Counted from the first letter of the stretch, positions 35,931 to 44,847 are shown. The stretch: DNA of 64,000 bases from Gracilimonas mengyeensis (GCF_900182705.1 NZ_FXTP01000001.1:434001-498000), one strand, 5' to 3'. Notes: generated by a model not told the origin, from the letters alone. Numbers and translations: made by a program.

Positions 35931-37004
35931 TTACCACGTCCACGGGTACATCAAGGCCGATTTTTGCACCCAATGCGGTTTCTGATGCACCTGCCTTAAG
36001 CGCATATGAACCAAAGGCCAGAACAGTTTATTGTAGATATTTTTTGGGTAAATATATTCTGAAATACCATGCGCACCATACACTTGCCCATTATACCTTA
36101 ACACACCATTACCCAAAAAACGTTGGTAAAAAGGACCGTCATCAATCTTATCTTTAGATTGAATATTTACAGATACTTCACCGGAATTTAGTTCGATTTT
36201 TCGTGCAGAACGTAATCCGAAAGTATTTAGGGTAAAATATTCCAGTTTCACCTCATCAAATCGCTGCAGCACGGACTGATTTTTCTCATCAATAAGCCAA
36301 GCCTCAAATTGTTCGCCATCGTGTTTTTGCATCAGGTAGTACACCAGCGTTAATCCCTCAAAATGGTAGCGTCCCCAATACCAATCCCGGAAGCTTTCTT
36401 TCATCGGTTCATTACCAGTGTTATGATCGTGATATCCTTTCCCGCCAAATGCCAACTCTTCCCTACCCTCTTTTCCATCCACTAAAAAGCTCGCTTCAAA
36501 ATCCAATGATGGCAGCAGCAAATTCCATCGATGCAAGTCAGAACTTTTACTCTTAATTAACTCACTGGATGGGCGGACGGCTTTGGCAGAAATCGCACCG
36601 TTTATGCTGTGGCCGGAAGCAAGCTTTTGGTTCAAGATCAGTTCGAGTTCCACTTCATTCTCTTCAAGCTTATAACGGAGCTCGTCCTTACCCAGCTTCA
36701 GACATAACGATTGCTCTTGCCAATCAAAATCACGCGCGGAGTATTCAAGGAAACTATAGTAGATGGTTTCACTGTTTTTATACACCGAAACACTAACCGC
36801 AGGATGCTCTGAGCCTGTCAGCTCGCGCTCATCGGTCTCCAGCTTTTTTATTTTTTGCGTTGAGAAAGGATTTTCATGATAGAAAATAATCACAAAACCA
36901 TACTGTCCGTCTTTACTCAATCCATCCACATACCACCATTCGTATCCATCGTGGGTTTTGTTGGCATCGGGTTTTAAGTGTGCAAAATCTGTAGAAATAT
37001 TCAT
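35931..37004 (-). CDS. CrtC-like carotenoid 1,2-hydratase
   Basis: About 357 residues from the ATG at 37004 (a TTG two codons upstream is possible). Hallmarks are the N-terminal 'DGYEWWYVDGLSKDGQYGF', a central 'GKGYHDHNTGNEP', and 'FRDWYWGRYHFEGLTLVYY', which match the lipocalin-like CrtC/hydroxyneurosporene synthase family. CrtC adds water to the end C=C of acyclic carotenoid ends, giving the tertiary hydroxyl later glycosylated; in green sulfur bacteria it makes hydroxychlorobactene. The stop lies 2 bp from the acyltransferase stop (convergent), and the start is 59 bp from the divergent glycosyltransferase. Context and domain agree, but CrtC-like lipocalins of other function exist. Confidence 0.78.
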   Translation of the reverse strand: MNISTDFAHLKPDANKTHDGYEWWYVDGLSKDGQYGFVIIFYHENPFSTQKIKKLETDERELTGSEHPAVSVSVYKNSETIYYSFLEYSARDFDWQEQSLCLKLGKDELRYKLEENEVELELILNQKLASGHSINGAISAKAVRPSSELIKSKSSDLHRWNLLLPSLDFEASFLVDGKEGREELAFGGKGYHDHNTGNEPMKESFRDWYWGRYHFEGLTLVYYLMQKHDGEQFEAWLIDEKNQSVLQRFDEVKLEYFTLNTFGLRSARKIELNSGEVSVNIQSKDKIDDGPFYQRFLGNGVLRYNGQVYGAHGISEYIYPKNIYNKLFWPLVHMRLRQVHQKPHWVQKSALMYPWTW

Positions 37005-37063
37005 ATCCAAATAAACTAATACTGTGGGTGAACGGCAACGCCGGGCTACCTATCTTTCGTTCA

Positions 37064-38212
37064 ATGGAATACCTGTTATTAATTATTTTAGCGTATCTCG
37101 TCTTTACAAGCCTTGTGTTAATCCGCAATTGGTTTGATTTCCGGGGAATAAACGATTTGGAATCAGCTCAGTCTTCCGAAGCCGATAGCCCGCTGGTTAG
37201 CATTTGTATTCCGGCACGAAATGAAGAGGTTGTGATAAAACGATGCGTCACTTCAGCGCTGTTACAAAATTACCCCAATATTGAAGTATTGGTATTGGAC
37301 GACAATTCTACCGATCAAACTTCGAACATCTTGGCAAATATTGCCGCCCACAATACTGGTCTTAAACACCTTTCCGGAGAACCAAAGCCTGAAGGGTGGT
37401 TTGGTAAGCCCTGGGCTTGTCACCAGCTAAGTGAGCAAGCCCAAGGCGAATACCTGGTATTCATTGATGCCGATACCTGGCTGGAAAAAGAAACCATCTC
37501 TAATACCGTTAACGCCCTGCAATCAACAGACGCTTTAACCATATGGCCCCAGCAGCACTTTGGCAGTTTTTGGGAAAGGATGCAGATCCCTCTTATTTAT
37601 CACGCCCTTTTCACGCTGTTACCAGCCAAATACGTTGAATGCAAACCGCGTTGGCTCCCCAAAAAACTCTACCCTCTTATGAAAGAAAACTTTGCGGCTG
37701 CTTGCGGGCAGTTTGTAGCTTTTAGCAAGCAGTCTTATAAAAAGATAGGCGGACACAAACAGGTTAGAGATGAAATTGTGGAGGATGTGGCCCTTGCGAG
37801 AAATCTTAGAGGAAAAGATTGCACACTAACCATGTATCACGGAGTAAATGCCGTACATTGCCGGATGTACCGCTCTCACAAAGAGCTGTTTGAAGGACTT
37901 CGGAAGAATTTCTTTGCCGGTTTTGGCAAACGCCCGCTTCCCTTTATCGCGATGGCTTTGCTGAGTCTTTTTGTGTTTGTACTGCCCTTCTTCCTCGTTT
38001 TCTCAGGCATTCCTTTTGTAAGACAATTAGCTCTGTTTTCAATTTTCATCATTTGGCTGCAGCGTTGGCTATTAGACTTTCGGTTTGGCTGGAACCCTCT
38101 TATCTCCTTCTTGCATCCGGTATCAGTATTCTGGTATCAGGTTTTGGGAGCCACCTGCCTGAGCGACTACTTTAAAGGTCGCCCGGCTAAGTGGAAAGGA
38201 AGGGACGTTTAA
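37064..38212 (+). CDS. Membrane glycosyltransferase family 2 (CruC/CrtQ-like)
   Basis: 382 residues from the ATG at 37064, which opens the membrane helix 'YLLLIILAYLVFTSLVLI'; a longer frame from 37028 is less likely. The GT2 domain has 'VSICIPARNEEVVIKRC', 'VLVLDDNSTDQT', the DAD metal site in 'YLVFIDADTWLE' and 'EIVEDVALARNLRG' (the general-base ED). Two or three helices follow ('FIAMALLSLFVFVLPFFLVF', 'LALFSIFIIWLQRW'). This topology matches carotenoid glycosyltransferases such as CrtQ and CruC, which glucosylate a terminal hydroxyl or carboxyl at the inner membrane. Its neighbours (CrtC-like, PlsC-like) support a carotenoid glycoside ester route. Hopanoid or other lipid glycosylation is the main alternative. 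Confidence 0.8.
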   Translation: MEYLLLIILAYLVFTSLVLIRNWFDFRGINDLESAQSSEADSPLVSICIPARNEEVVIKRCVTSALLQNYPNIEVLVLDDNSTDQTSNILANIAAHNTGLKHLSGEPKPEGWFGKPWACHQLSEQAQGEYLVFIDADTWLEKETISNTVNALQSTDALTIWPQQHFGSFWERMQIPLIYHALFTLLPAKYVECKPRWLPKKLYPLMKENFAAACGQFVAFSKQSYKKIGGHKQVRDEIVEDVALARNLRGKDCTLTMYHGVNAVHCRMYRSHKELFEGLRKNFFAGFGKRPLPFIAMALLSLFVFVLPFFLVFSGIPFVRQLALFSIFIIWLQRWLLDFRFGWNPLISFLHPVSVFWYQVLGATCLSDYFKGRPAKWKGRDV

Positions 38213-38332
38213 GGCAGCTTAAGCAGTAATTTTGGAGCTCTTAAGGCAGACCTCAGAAAAAGATTAGAAAATTTTATGAAAGCGCACACAAAACGTTTTC
38301 ATTTTTGCGGATTGAGTGACATATTTCAGCGT

Positions 38333-39250
38333 ATGAAACTATTGATTGAGAAATATCTGAAGTATCTGCGGGTGGAACGTAATGCTTCGGAACATACTAT
38401 CATCTCGTATCGCAATGATCTGGAATCATTTCTCGATTTTACGGCTCATTACGAGGATACTTCTGCTGAGCAGATTGATATCACACAAATAAACAGGCTT
38501 TCCATACGCCTCTGGTTGGGAGACTTATCAGAAAAAGGACTTGCAAAAACTACGATAGCCCGCAAAGTAGCGGCTCTACGATCTTTTTTTAAATATTGCT
38601 TTAAACGCGGCCATATTGATAAAAACCCGGCTCACTTACTGGTAGTCCCCAAAAAGGAGAAAACACTTCCAAAAACAGCTACTGTTCAGGATATCGAGCG
38701 CATGCTGGATATCGTGGACACTGAAACTGTTCGCGGATTACAAGACCGGGCTATCCTGGAGCTCTTTTATGGAACCGGGATGCGTCTTAGTGAGTTAACC
38801 GGCTTAAACCTTAATGACATCAACCTTAAACAAAAACAGGTAACCGTAAAAGGAAAAGGAAATAAACAACGTATCATCCCCTTAGGTAGAACTGCAATTA
38901 GCATACTGGAGGATTTCATTAAAAAGCGGCAGAAACTATTTGGGAAAAAAACCGATGAGGACGCTAAAAAAGCTTTATTCCTTGCTGCCGGCGGCCAGCG
39001 AATATATGGACGAGCCGTCCGTTACATGGTTGACAAATATTTATCAAAAACCAGCGAAGTCACCCAAAAAAGCCCGCACGTATTGCGGCATAGCTTTGCT
39101 ACCCACATGCTTGATAACGGGGCCGACATTCGCATCATCAAAGAGTTTCTTGGGCACGCCAATCTCGCAGCTACCCAGGTGTACACGCATACCAGCATGG
39201 AACGCCTTAAGAATGTGTATGAACAGGCACATCCAAGAGCAAAAAATTAA
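38333..39250 (+). CDS. Tyrosine recombinase XerC/XerD
   Basis: 305 residues from the ATG at 38333 ('MKLLIEKYLKYLRVERNAS'); an upstream ATG at 38276 adds a non-conserved tail. The SAM-like N-terminal domain (about 1-90) is followed by a catalytic domain with the full set Arg151 ('GMRLSELTG'), Lys175 ('VKGKGNKQR'), His249-Arg252 ('HVLRHSFATH'), His275 ('LGHANL') and nucleophile Tyr284. The size and motifs are those of the housekeeping chromosome-dimer resolvase rather than a phage integrase. It is followed after 37 bp by hpf and then hprK, an order common in Bacteroidota. Whether it is XerC or XerD cannot be decided from the sequence alone. Confidence 0.93.
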   Translation: MKLLIEKYLKYLRVERNASEHTIISYRNDLESFLDFTAHYEDTSAEQIDITQINRLSIRLWLGDLSEKGLAKTTIARKVAALRSFFKYCFKRGHIDKNPAHLLVVPKKEKTLPKTATVQDIERMLDIVDTETVRGLQDRAILELFYGTGMRLSELTGLNLNDINLKQKQVTVKGKGNKQRIIPLGRTAISILEDFIKKRQKLFGKKTDEDAKKALFLAAGGQRIYGRAVRYMVDKYLSKTSEVTQKSPHVLRHSFATHMLDNGADIRIIKEFLGHANLAATQVYTHTSMERLKNVYEQAHPRAKN

Positions 39251-39287
39251 TAACTAAAAATCACACTACGATAAGGAGTATATCATC

Positions 39288-39587
39288 ATGAAAACAACAT
39301 TCACAGCACGTCATTTCGAAGCAAGCACTGACCTTCAAAACTTCTGCAGAGACAGTGTTGAGAAACTCGAACAATTTTATGACCGCATTGTAATGTGTGA
39401 TATAATTTTACAACCCACGCCTTCTGACGATAACCCACAACAGGCGGAGTTGATAGTTAAGGTGCCCCGTAAAATTCTAACTGCTAAAGAATCCGGCACT
39501 ACCTATGAACAGGCCATGCATAACGCCATTGATGTTATCACCCGGCAACTGAAGCGTTACAAACAAAAAATGCACGCAACCAATTAA
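39288..39587 (+). CDS. hpf: Ribosome hibernation promoting factor (short HPF/RaiA type)
   Basis: 99 residues, one complete S30AE domain: 'TFTARHFEASTDLQNFCRDS', 'VEKLEQFYDRIVMCDIILQP', and the basic C-terminus 'AIDVITRQLKRYKQKM'. Short HPF binds the decoding centre of the 30S subunit and helps form inactive 100S ribosomes in slow growth. The long-form dimerisation domain is absent, as is usual in Bacteroidota. AAGGAG lies about nine bases before the start codon. It sits 37 bp after xer and 17 bp before hprK, consistent with one operon. Confidence 0.93.
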   Translation: MKTTFTARHFEASTDLQNFCRDSVEKLEQFYDRIVMCDIILQPTPSDDNPQQAELIVKVPRKILTAKESGTTYEQAMHNAIDVITRQLKRYKQKMHATN

Positions 39588-39604
39588 TTTATAATTAAAC
39601 ATCT

Positions 39605-40636
39605 ATGCCATTTTCCCCACAGGAGCCAATTCCCCGCAAACAAACCATTACCGTAGCGTACCTGGTTGAGAAATTGCGGGATCGGGTAAATTTAAATATT
39701 GAAGCCTGCGTGGCCGAAAACTGCAGTGGCGACAGAGATATCGTCGAGGCAGACTTACACCGGCCAGGACTGGCTCTTGCGGGGTATATTAAATTATTTA
39801 CTTACCAGCGCATACAAATTATAGGGAATACCGAAACCCAGTTTTTGAGCAACATGGGTAAGGACAAACAGCTGGAGGCCTTTCGTAATGTTACCAAATT
39901 TGATATTCCCGTAATCTTTCTCACTAACAACAACGAACTGCCCTCCTATCTTTTACAAGAAGCGGCTGATGCAGGCATACCGGTTTATTCAACCGCGCTT
40001 GAAACCACGCATTTTATGTACATTTTGCGGGATTTTTTGGAAGACCAATTTGCTTTTCAAACCATGGTGCATGGTTCTATGGTTGATGTGTACGGAATTG
40101 GGATTTTAGTGGCGGGTAAATCCGGCATTGGTAAAAGTGAAGTAGCACTGGACCTGGTAGAACGCGGACACCGCCTGGTAGCTGACGATGTGGTAATGCT
40201 TACCAAGAAAAACAACATATTGATGTCGTCGGCTACGGAGATCAGTAAACATTTTATGGAAATTCGCGGACTGGGTATCATTGATGTGATGTCCATGTTT
40301 GGCATCCGCGGGGTACGCTATCAAAAGCGGCTCGAAGTCGTATTGGAGCTCACTCTTTGGGATGAAACCCGTGAAGTTGAGCGTACAGGCCTTGATCACG
40401 ATTCAGTTAACATATTGGGCCTGGACATTCCGTTGATTCACCTCCCCATCACCCCTGGTAAAAATATTACCGTAATTGCGGAAGTGATTGCTATGAATTA
40501 CTTACTGAAGCACTATGGATACGATCCTGCCCAGGCTTTTCAGGAACGCATCAAGTCTAATATCAGTGAGAAAACCAAAGGAAGAGACATGACACCTAAG
40601 CGGGCTATCGAATATTTTGAAGGAGATATGGAATAA
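39605..40636 (+). CDS. hprK: HPr kinase/phosphorylase
   Basis: 343 residues, the full HprK layout: an N-terminal Hpr_kinase_N domain (about 1-150) and a C-terminal kinase domain with the P-loop 'AGKSGIGKSEVALDL' (about 170-184), 'LVADDVVML', 'MEIRGLGIIDV' (the HprK signature) and 'IPGKNITVIAEVIAMNY'-like closure. It phosphorylates and dephosphorylates HPr on serine. In Bacteroidota the partner HPr is often the only PTS-like component and the enzyme has a regulatory role. It follows hpf by 17 bp. Confidence 0.95.
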   Translation: MPFSPQEPIPRKQTITVAYLVEKLRDRVNLNIEACVAENCSGDRDIVEADLHRPGLALAGYIKLFTYQRIQIIGNTETQFLSNMGKDKQLEAFRNVTKFDIPVIFLTNNNELPSYLLQEAADAGIPVYSTALETTHFMYILRDFLEDQFAFQTMVHGSMVDVYGIGILVAGKSGIGKSEVALDLVERGHRLVADDVVMLTKKNNILMSSATEISKHFMEIRGLGIIDVMSMFGIRGVRYQKRLEVVLELTLWDETREVERTGLDHDSVNILGLDIPLIHLPITPGKNITVIAEVIAMNYLLKHYGYDPAQAFQERIKSNISEKTKGRDMTPKRAIEYFEGDME

Positions 40637-40733
40637 AACCTCCTCAGAAATCCTCTGGGTTAGAATTTAGCCTGTTTTTTTGAATGTAAACATATGGTTA
40701 CTATCTTTATCCAGTTTTAAACTAAGTTAGTAT

Positions 40734-41708
40734 ATGTCTATAGAGAACCACTATTACTACGATGAGGAAAACTGTGAATTTGTTCCCATACAGTATAATC
40801 AGCTGGAACAAGTAGTTTACAACCTTTCTATATGGATTTTAGCAGGTGTGATTCTTACCGGAATTGGTATTATCATGCTCTCCACTTATGTGGGCACACC
40901 GGCTGAACTGGCGCTCAAAGCTGAAAATGAAGCGCTTTACAGCCAATTGGAATCCACCAAATCATCTTTAAATGAATTAGATTCCCAGATTACTGAAATT
41001 GCTCAAAAAGACAACGAAATGTATCGTTCGTTGCTGGGGATGGAAAAGATATCGTACGACGAAAGAAAAGCCGGGATTGGCGGTTCCGATCCTTATGCTG
41101 AATTTGACGTTCACAGCCAACCCACTTCTGAACTTTTAAAATGGACGGCTAACAAGGTGGATAACCTGGAACGTCGTATTGGAATTCAGCAGCTTAGTTT
41201 TGAAGAAATTAAAAGTCACTACAACGCCAATAAAGAGAAAATGAGTCATATTCCGGCTATCAAGCCTACAGCCGGACTCTTACTAAGTGGCTTTGGTGTT
41301 CGTTACCATCCTATTCTAAAATATAACCGCCAGCATAACGGACTTGATTTCAGGGCTGATGTTGGAGATGCTGTTTTCACTACCGGTGACGGTAAGATTA
41401 AATTTGCAGGCCGTAAAGGTACTCTTGGCTTGGTCGTAATCGTTGATCATGGATTTGGTTACGAAACTTTATATGCTCACCTGTCGGGTTTTGCCAAAGG
41501 CATTAAAAAAGGCGCTACTGTAAATCGCGGCCAACAAATTGGCATGGCAGGCGACTCCGGGCTTTCCGAAGGTCCTCACCTCCATTATGAAGTGCACCAA
41601 AACGGAAATCCTATCAATCCGATTTATTATCTGTTTGCAGATACCTCTCCGGAAGAATATGCTATGTTTAAAGAGATTTCCGAGAACAACAAGAATTCTC
41701 TGGATTAA
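40734..41708 (+). CDS. M23 family metallopeptidase (membrane-anchored murein endopeptidase)
   Basis: 324 residues. A short cytoplasmic segment is followed by a membrane helix ('LSIWILAGVILTGIGIIML', about 30-48), a coiled-coil stretch ('ALYSQLESTKSSLNELDSQI', about 64-100) and a LytM/M23 domain (about 185-305). The zinc ligands are visible in 'HNGLDFRAD' (H..D) and 'GPHLHYEVHQNG' (HxH). Such enzymes cut peptidoglycan cross-links, or activate amidases when catalytically inactive; this one keeps all ligands. The periplasmic location is implied by the single N-terminal helix. It has its own terminator at 41737-41766. Confidence 0.93.
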   Translation: MSIENHYYYDEENCEFVPIQYNQLEQVVYNLSIWILAGVILTGIGIIMLSTYVGTPAELALKAENEALYSQLESTKSSLNELDSQITEIAQKDNEMYRSLLGMEKISYDERKAGIGGSDPYAEFDVHSQPTSELLKWTANKVDNLERRIGIQQLSFEEIKSHYNANKEKMSHIPAIKPTAGLLLSGFGVRYHPILKYNRQHNGLDFRADVGDAVFTTGDGKIKFAGRKGTLGLVVIVDHGFGYETLYAHLSGFAKGIKKGATVNRGQQIGMAGDSGLSEGPHLHYEVHQNGNPINPIYYLFADTSPEEYAMFKEISENNKNSLD

Positions 41709-41736
41709 GAATTAACAGATCCTTTTACGAATTTTA

Positions 41737-41766
41737 AGCCCGGTTACTTAAAACCGGGCTTTTTTT
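41737..41766 (+). terminator. Intrinsic terminator of the M23 peptidase gene
   Basis: AGCCCGGTT (41737-41745) pairs perfectly with AACCGGGCT (41752-41760) over a 6-base loop, followed by six Ts. Confidence 0.93.
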
Positions 41767-41832
41767 ATGGCATTGTACCCCGTTTTTCACTTTCTTTCCT
41801 GCTTTGTTAAACATTTCCTCTAATCCACTGCT

Positions 41833-43206
41833 ATGAAATATCTTACCTCCCTTCTATGCTTCACTTTTGTACTAATGATTTCAAATTCTGCCCTGGGCCA
41901 ATCCGTACTTACGGCGTCCATCACTGAAAATGCAGAAAACCTGATTACAAACGCTACAAGTAGTGATACGGGCTGGCAGCGCCTGACTTACATGGGAGAT
42001 AAATTTGGACCACGGCTTAGTGGATCAGAAAACCTTGAAAATGCCATTGATTGGATTGCTTCTGAAATGAAGGCAGATGGTTTCGATAAAGTCTGGAAGC
42101 AGCCCGTTATGGTGCCCCATTGGGTACGAGGAGAAGAATCTGCAACCCTCTTATCACCCCGCAAAAAAGACCTTCCGATGCTGAGTATGGGAGGAAGTGT
42201 GGCAACAACTGGTGATGGCATAACAGCTGAAGTAATCGTGGTAAAGAGTTTTGATGGACTGGAACAGGTTAAGGACCAGGTTGAGGGGAAAATTGTGCTT
42301 TATAACGCCGCATTTACTTCCTACGGGCAGACCGTGCAATATCGCATGCGTGGGGCTATCGAAGCCGCCAGACACGGTGCAGTAGCCAGCCTGATCCGCT
42401 CAGTAGGACCTTTCTCTATGCAGACCCCACATACCGGAACGATGTCGTATAATGAAGACATCCCAAAAATCCCGCATGCAGCAATCACTTTGGAAGATGC
42501 CACGATGATTCAGCGCATGTATGATCGTGGTGAGACCATTGAAGTAAATCTTAAGCTAAATGCTGAAACATTGCCAGACGCCCAATCTCACAACCTGATC
42601 GCAGAGTACCGAGGCAGTGAACATCCGGAAGAAATTATCGTAATGGGCGGGCATATTGATTCCTGGGATGTAGGCACTGGAATGATGGATGACGGCGGCG
42701 GATGTGTAGCTGCCTGGGAAGCCGTACGTTTGATGAAAGAGCTCGGCATCCGGCCTAAACGTACCATACGGATTGTGTTATGGACGAATGAGGAAAACGG
42801 ATTACGTGGAGCAGAGGAATATCACCGATGGGTTAAGGAGGAAGAACAATCCCTGGAAAACCATGTGCTGGCGATAGAATCGGACGGTGGAGTATTTGAC
42901 CCGGTTGGTTTTGGCTTTTCCGGAAGTGAACAAGCATTTGAAGTACTTTCAGAAATAGGTTCACTGTTGGAGCCTATTGAATCCGGAGATGTCCGCAAAG
43001 GCGGAGGTGGTGCTGACATCGGGCCATTAATGCGGGATGGCGTACCAGGAATGGGGCTTATCGTGGATGGAAATTACTTTTGGTACCATCATACTCCGGC
43101 CGATACGATTGACAAGCTCAGCAAAGAAGAATTCGACCAATGCGTCGCCACCATGGCTGTATTTGCCTACCTGGTTGCGGATTTGGAAGAGACGTTACCA
43201 CGTTAA
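41833..43206 (+). CDS. Secreted M28 family metallopeptidase (carboxypeptidase Q-like)
   Basis: 457 residues. Signal peptide 'YLTSLLCFTFVLMISNSALG' ends near residue 22. A PA-like insert (about 130-240, 'IVLYNAAFTSYGQTVQYRM') lies within a Zn-dependent exopeptidase domain. Metal ligands of the di-zinc site are visible: His in 'MGGHIDSWDVGTG', Asp in 'MMDDGGG', Glu-Glu in 'WTNEENGLRGA', Asp in 'AIESDGG' and His in 'WYHHTPADT'. The layout matches plasma glutamate carboxypeptidase/CPQ-type enzymes that remove residues from peptides in the periplasm or outside. A direct role in protein or peptide catabolism is inferred. Confidence 0.92.
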   Translation: MKYLTSLLCFTFVLMISNSALGQSVLTASITENAENLITNATSSDTGWQRLTYMGDKFGPRLSGSENLENAIDWIASEMKADGFDKVWKQPVMVPHWVRGEESATLLSPRKKDLPMLSMGGSVATTGDGITAEVIVVKSFDGLEQVKDQVEGKIVLYNAAFTSYGQTVQYRMRGAIEAARHGAVASLIRSVGPFSMQTPHTGTMSYNEDIPKIPHAAITLEDATMIQRMYDRGETIEVNLKLNAETLPDAQSHNLIAEYRGSEHPEEIIVMGGHIDSWDVGTGMMDDGGGCVAAWEAVRLMKELGIRPKRTIRIVLWTNEENGLRGAEEYHRWVKEEEQSLENHVLAIESDGGVFDPVGFGFSGSEQAFEVLSEIGSLLEPIESGDVRKGGGGADIGPLMRDGVPGMGLIVDGNYFWYHHTPADTIDKLSKEEFDQCVATMAVFAYLVADLEETLPR

Positions 43207-43285
43207 GTAAAACCTGCAAATAGTAGAAGATTGGTTTTTTATTTAACCTGTGTTCCAAATAAGAATGAGGTTAAAAATAGGCTAG

Positions 43286-43430
43286 TCATTGCCCTCAGAA
43301 ATCGGGAACGAAGCGATCCCCCAAACAACACTCAGATGTTTAATCCGGAAGATTGCCACAGGCTGTGCTCCCTTCGGTCACCGCTGCCTTCGCAATGACG
43401 GTTTTTTATATCAAACTCATTATTTAAGAG
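43286..43430 (-). repeat. Intergenic repeat copy B (CGTCATTGCGA...GCAATCTTCCGG family)
   Basis: Read on the minus strand, it starts TTAAATAATGAGTTTGATAT and continues into CCGTCATTGCGAAGGCAGCG and TGTGGCAATCTTCCGG. The first part matches the ends of copies A (2544) and C (51552). The second matches the part of copy A around 3045-3110 in opposite orientation. The left boundary (from about 43286) is approximate. The stop codon of trmH lies inside it. Confidence 0.7.
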
Positions 43431-44110
43431 TTCTTTTCAAGAAAAGTCTTCTCCAGTTGTTCACCGGCTTTGATGGATTGCTTGAGCCATTCTAACCTGA
43501 GTTCATCTTTCTCTTCTTCGGAAAGATGCCAGTCAATAGCATCTGATTTTCGCATACGTCGGGTTAGATTATAGAGACATACTGCTGCACTCACAGAAAT
43601 GTTGAAGCTTTCACTAAACCCAAACATGGGAATTTTCACAAATCCATCAGCCAGCTCTTTGGCCCGCTCGCTGATTCCATCCAATTCTGTTCCAAACACC
43701 AAGGCGGTTTTCTGCTGAATGGGCAAGTCGTTTAGGTTGTAATCGTCCTCGTGTGGGGTTGTGGCAATTACCTGGTATCCACTCTCCTTCAAATTCTGGA
43801 TACAAGCTTCCGTGTTGTCGGTGCCCTCAGCATTATACCGATGCAAACTCAACCACTGATCAGCACCAATGGTAACCTGACTTGAGGCATCAAAGGTATT
43901 TTGGTTTTCGATGATATGAGCATCTTGTATACCAAAACCATCGCAACTGCGGAGTACCGCGCTGGCATTGTGCGACTGATAAATATCCTCTACAACCACT
44001 GTAAGATGACGAGTACGCTGTGCCAATACTTCATTCATCTTCTCCCACCGAGCTTCAGTGATAAAGTCTTTTAAATACTCAATTAACGCAGTTCTATCGG
44101 ATGATGACAT
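43424..44110 (-). CDS. trmH: tRNA (guanosine-18-2'-O)-methyltransferase, SpoU/TrmH family
   Basis: 228 residues from the ATG at 44110; an upstream TTG at 44137 would start inside a terminator hairpin and is rejected. The SPOUT domain has 'VVEDIYQSHNASAVLRSCDG' (motif 1 with the catalytic Arg), 'TALVFGTELDGIS' (motif 2) and 'IPMFGFSESFNISVSAAVCL' (motif 3). The C-terminal 'LRLEWLKQSIKAGEQLEKTF' is the TrmH-specific helical extension, so TrmH is preferred over other SpoU members. It 2'-O-methylates G18 in the D-loop of many tRNAs. The final codon and stop (AGTTCTTAAATAA region) run into repeat copy B. Confidence 0.9.
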   Translation of the reverse strand: MSSSDRTALIEYLKDFITEARWEKMNEVLAQRTRHLTVVVEDIYQSHNASAVLRSCDGFGIQDAHIIENQNTFDASSQVTIGADQWLSLHRYNAEGTDNTEACIQNLKESGYQVIATTPHEDDYNLNDLPIQQKTALVFGTELDGISERAKELADGFVKIPMFGFSESFNISVSAAVCLYNLTRRMRKSDAIDWHLSEEEKDELRLEWLKQSIKAGEQLEKTFLEKNS

Positions 44111-44119
44111 GTGGCTAAA

Positions 44120-44155
44120 ATAAAAAAAGTCCTGCAAGCATAAAGCATGCAGGAC
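44120..44155 (-). terminator. Intrinsic terminator of the response regulator gene
   Basis: On the minus strand GTCCTGCA (44148-44155) pairs with TGCAGGAC (44129-44136) and is followed by a T-run (44122-44128). It lies between the regulator stop (44176) and trmH. Confidence 0.8.
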
Positions 44156-44175
44156 TCAAAGATTAAATCGTTAGA

Positions 44176-44847
44176 CTATTCGCACCTGAATACGAATCCT
44201 TTTTTGCGTATGGTTTCAATATAATCCACATCGCTGTGTTCACGTATTTTCTTTCTCAGGTAACTGATATACACGTTGATATAGTTGGTTTGGGTGTCAA
44301 AATGAATATCCCAAACTTTCTCAGCCAATTCTTCCTGAGTGATCACACGGTTTTTATTCTTCAGAAAATAAACCAAGAGGTTAAACTCGTTGTTGGTCAG
44401 CTGTACCTCTTCCCCATTGATGGTAAACCTGCGCTTCAGCAAATCAACCCGAAGCTCACCGCAGCTAAGCATTTGGTCACCAGCTTTCTCAGATCTCCGT
44501 TTGATGGCATCGAGACGGGCAATTAATTCTTCGGTGTTAAAAGGCTTTGTGAGATAGTCATCGGCACCCACTTTTAGCATTTTGACCTTCACATCAGTTT
44601 CTTGTTCTCCAGAAAGGATAAGTACCGGTGTGCTCACATTCTTATCGCGAATATTTTTGCAAACTTCGTAACCGTCCCCGTCTGGCAGACCAAGGTCGAG
44701 TATTATCATGTCAAAATCGTTTTCTACAGCACTTGACTCCCCCTCCTTTGCATTATCAATGGTAGTTACGGAATTACCGTTGTGTTCGAGTACTGCTTTC
44801 ACCAATGTACGAACAGAAGGATCGTCTTCAATAACAAGTATTTTCAT
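44176..44847 (-). CDS. OmpR/PhoB-family response regulator (no adjacent kinase)
   Basis: 223 residues. A receiver domain (about 1-118) has the acidic pocket 'IEDD', phospho-acceptor Asp in 'MIILDLGLPDGDGYEV' (about residue 52), Ser/Thr 'LILSGEQ' and Lys in 'DDYLTKPFN'. A winged-helix DNA-binding domain (about 127-222) has 'VQLTNNEFNLLVYFLKN' and the recognition helix 'TNYINVYISYLRKKI', closing with 'IETIRKKGFVF'. No histidine kinase gene is next to it; its partner must be elsewhere. It is monocistronic with its own terminator. Confidence 0.93.
   Translation of the reverse strand: MKILVIEDDPSVRTLVKAVLEHNGNSVTTIDNAKEGESSAVENDFDMIILDLGLPDGDGYEVCKNIRDKNVSTPVLILSGEQETDVKVKMLKVGADDYLTKPFNTEELIARLDAIKRRSEKAGDQMLSCGELRVDLLKRRFTINGEEVQLTNNEFNLLVYFLKNKNRVITQEELAEKVWDIHFDTQTNYINVYISYLRKKIREHSDVDYIETIRKKGFVFRCE

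Noticed and set aside
38333-39250. Integrase of a mobile island
   Set aside because: Length, motif set and the hpf-hprK neighbourhood fit the housekeeping XerC/XerD, not a phage or ICE integrase.
44111-44137. Upstream TTG start for trmH
   Set aside because: It lies within the terminator hairpin of the neighbouring gene and adds non-conserved residues.
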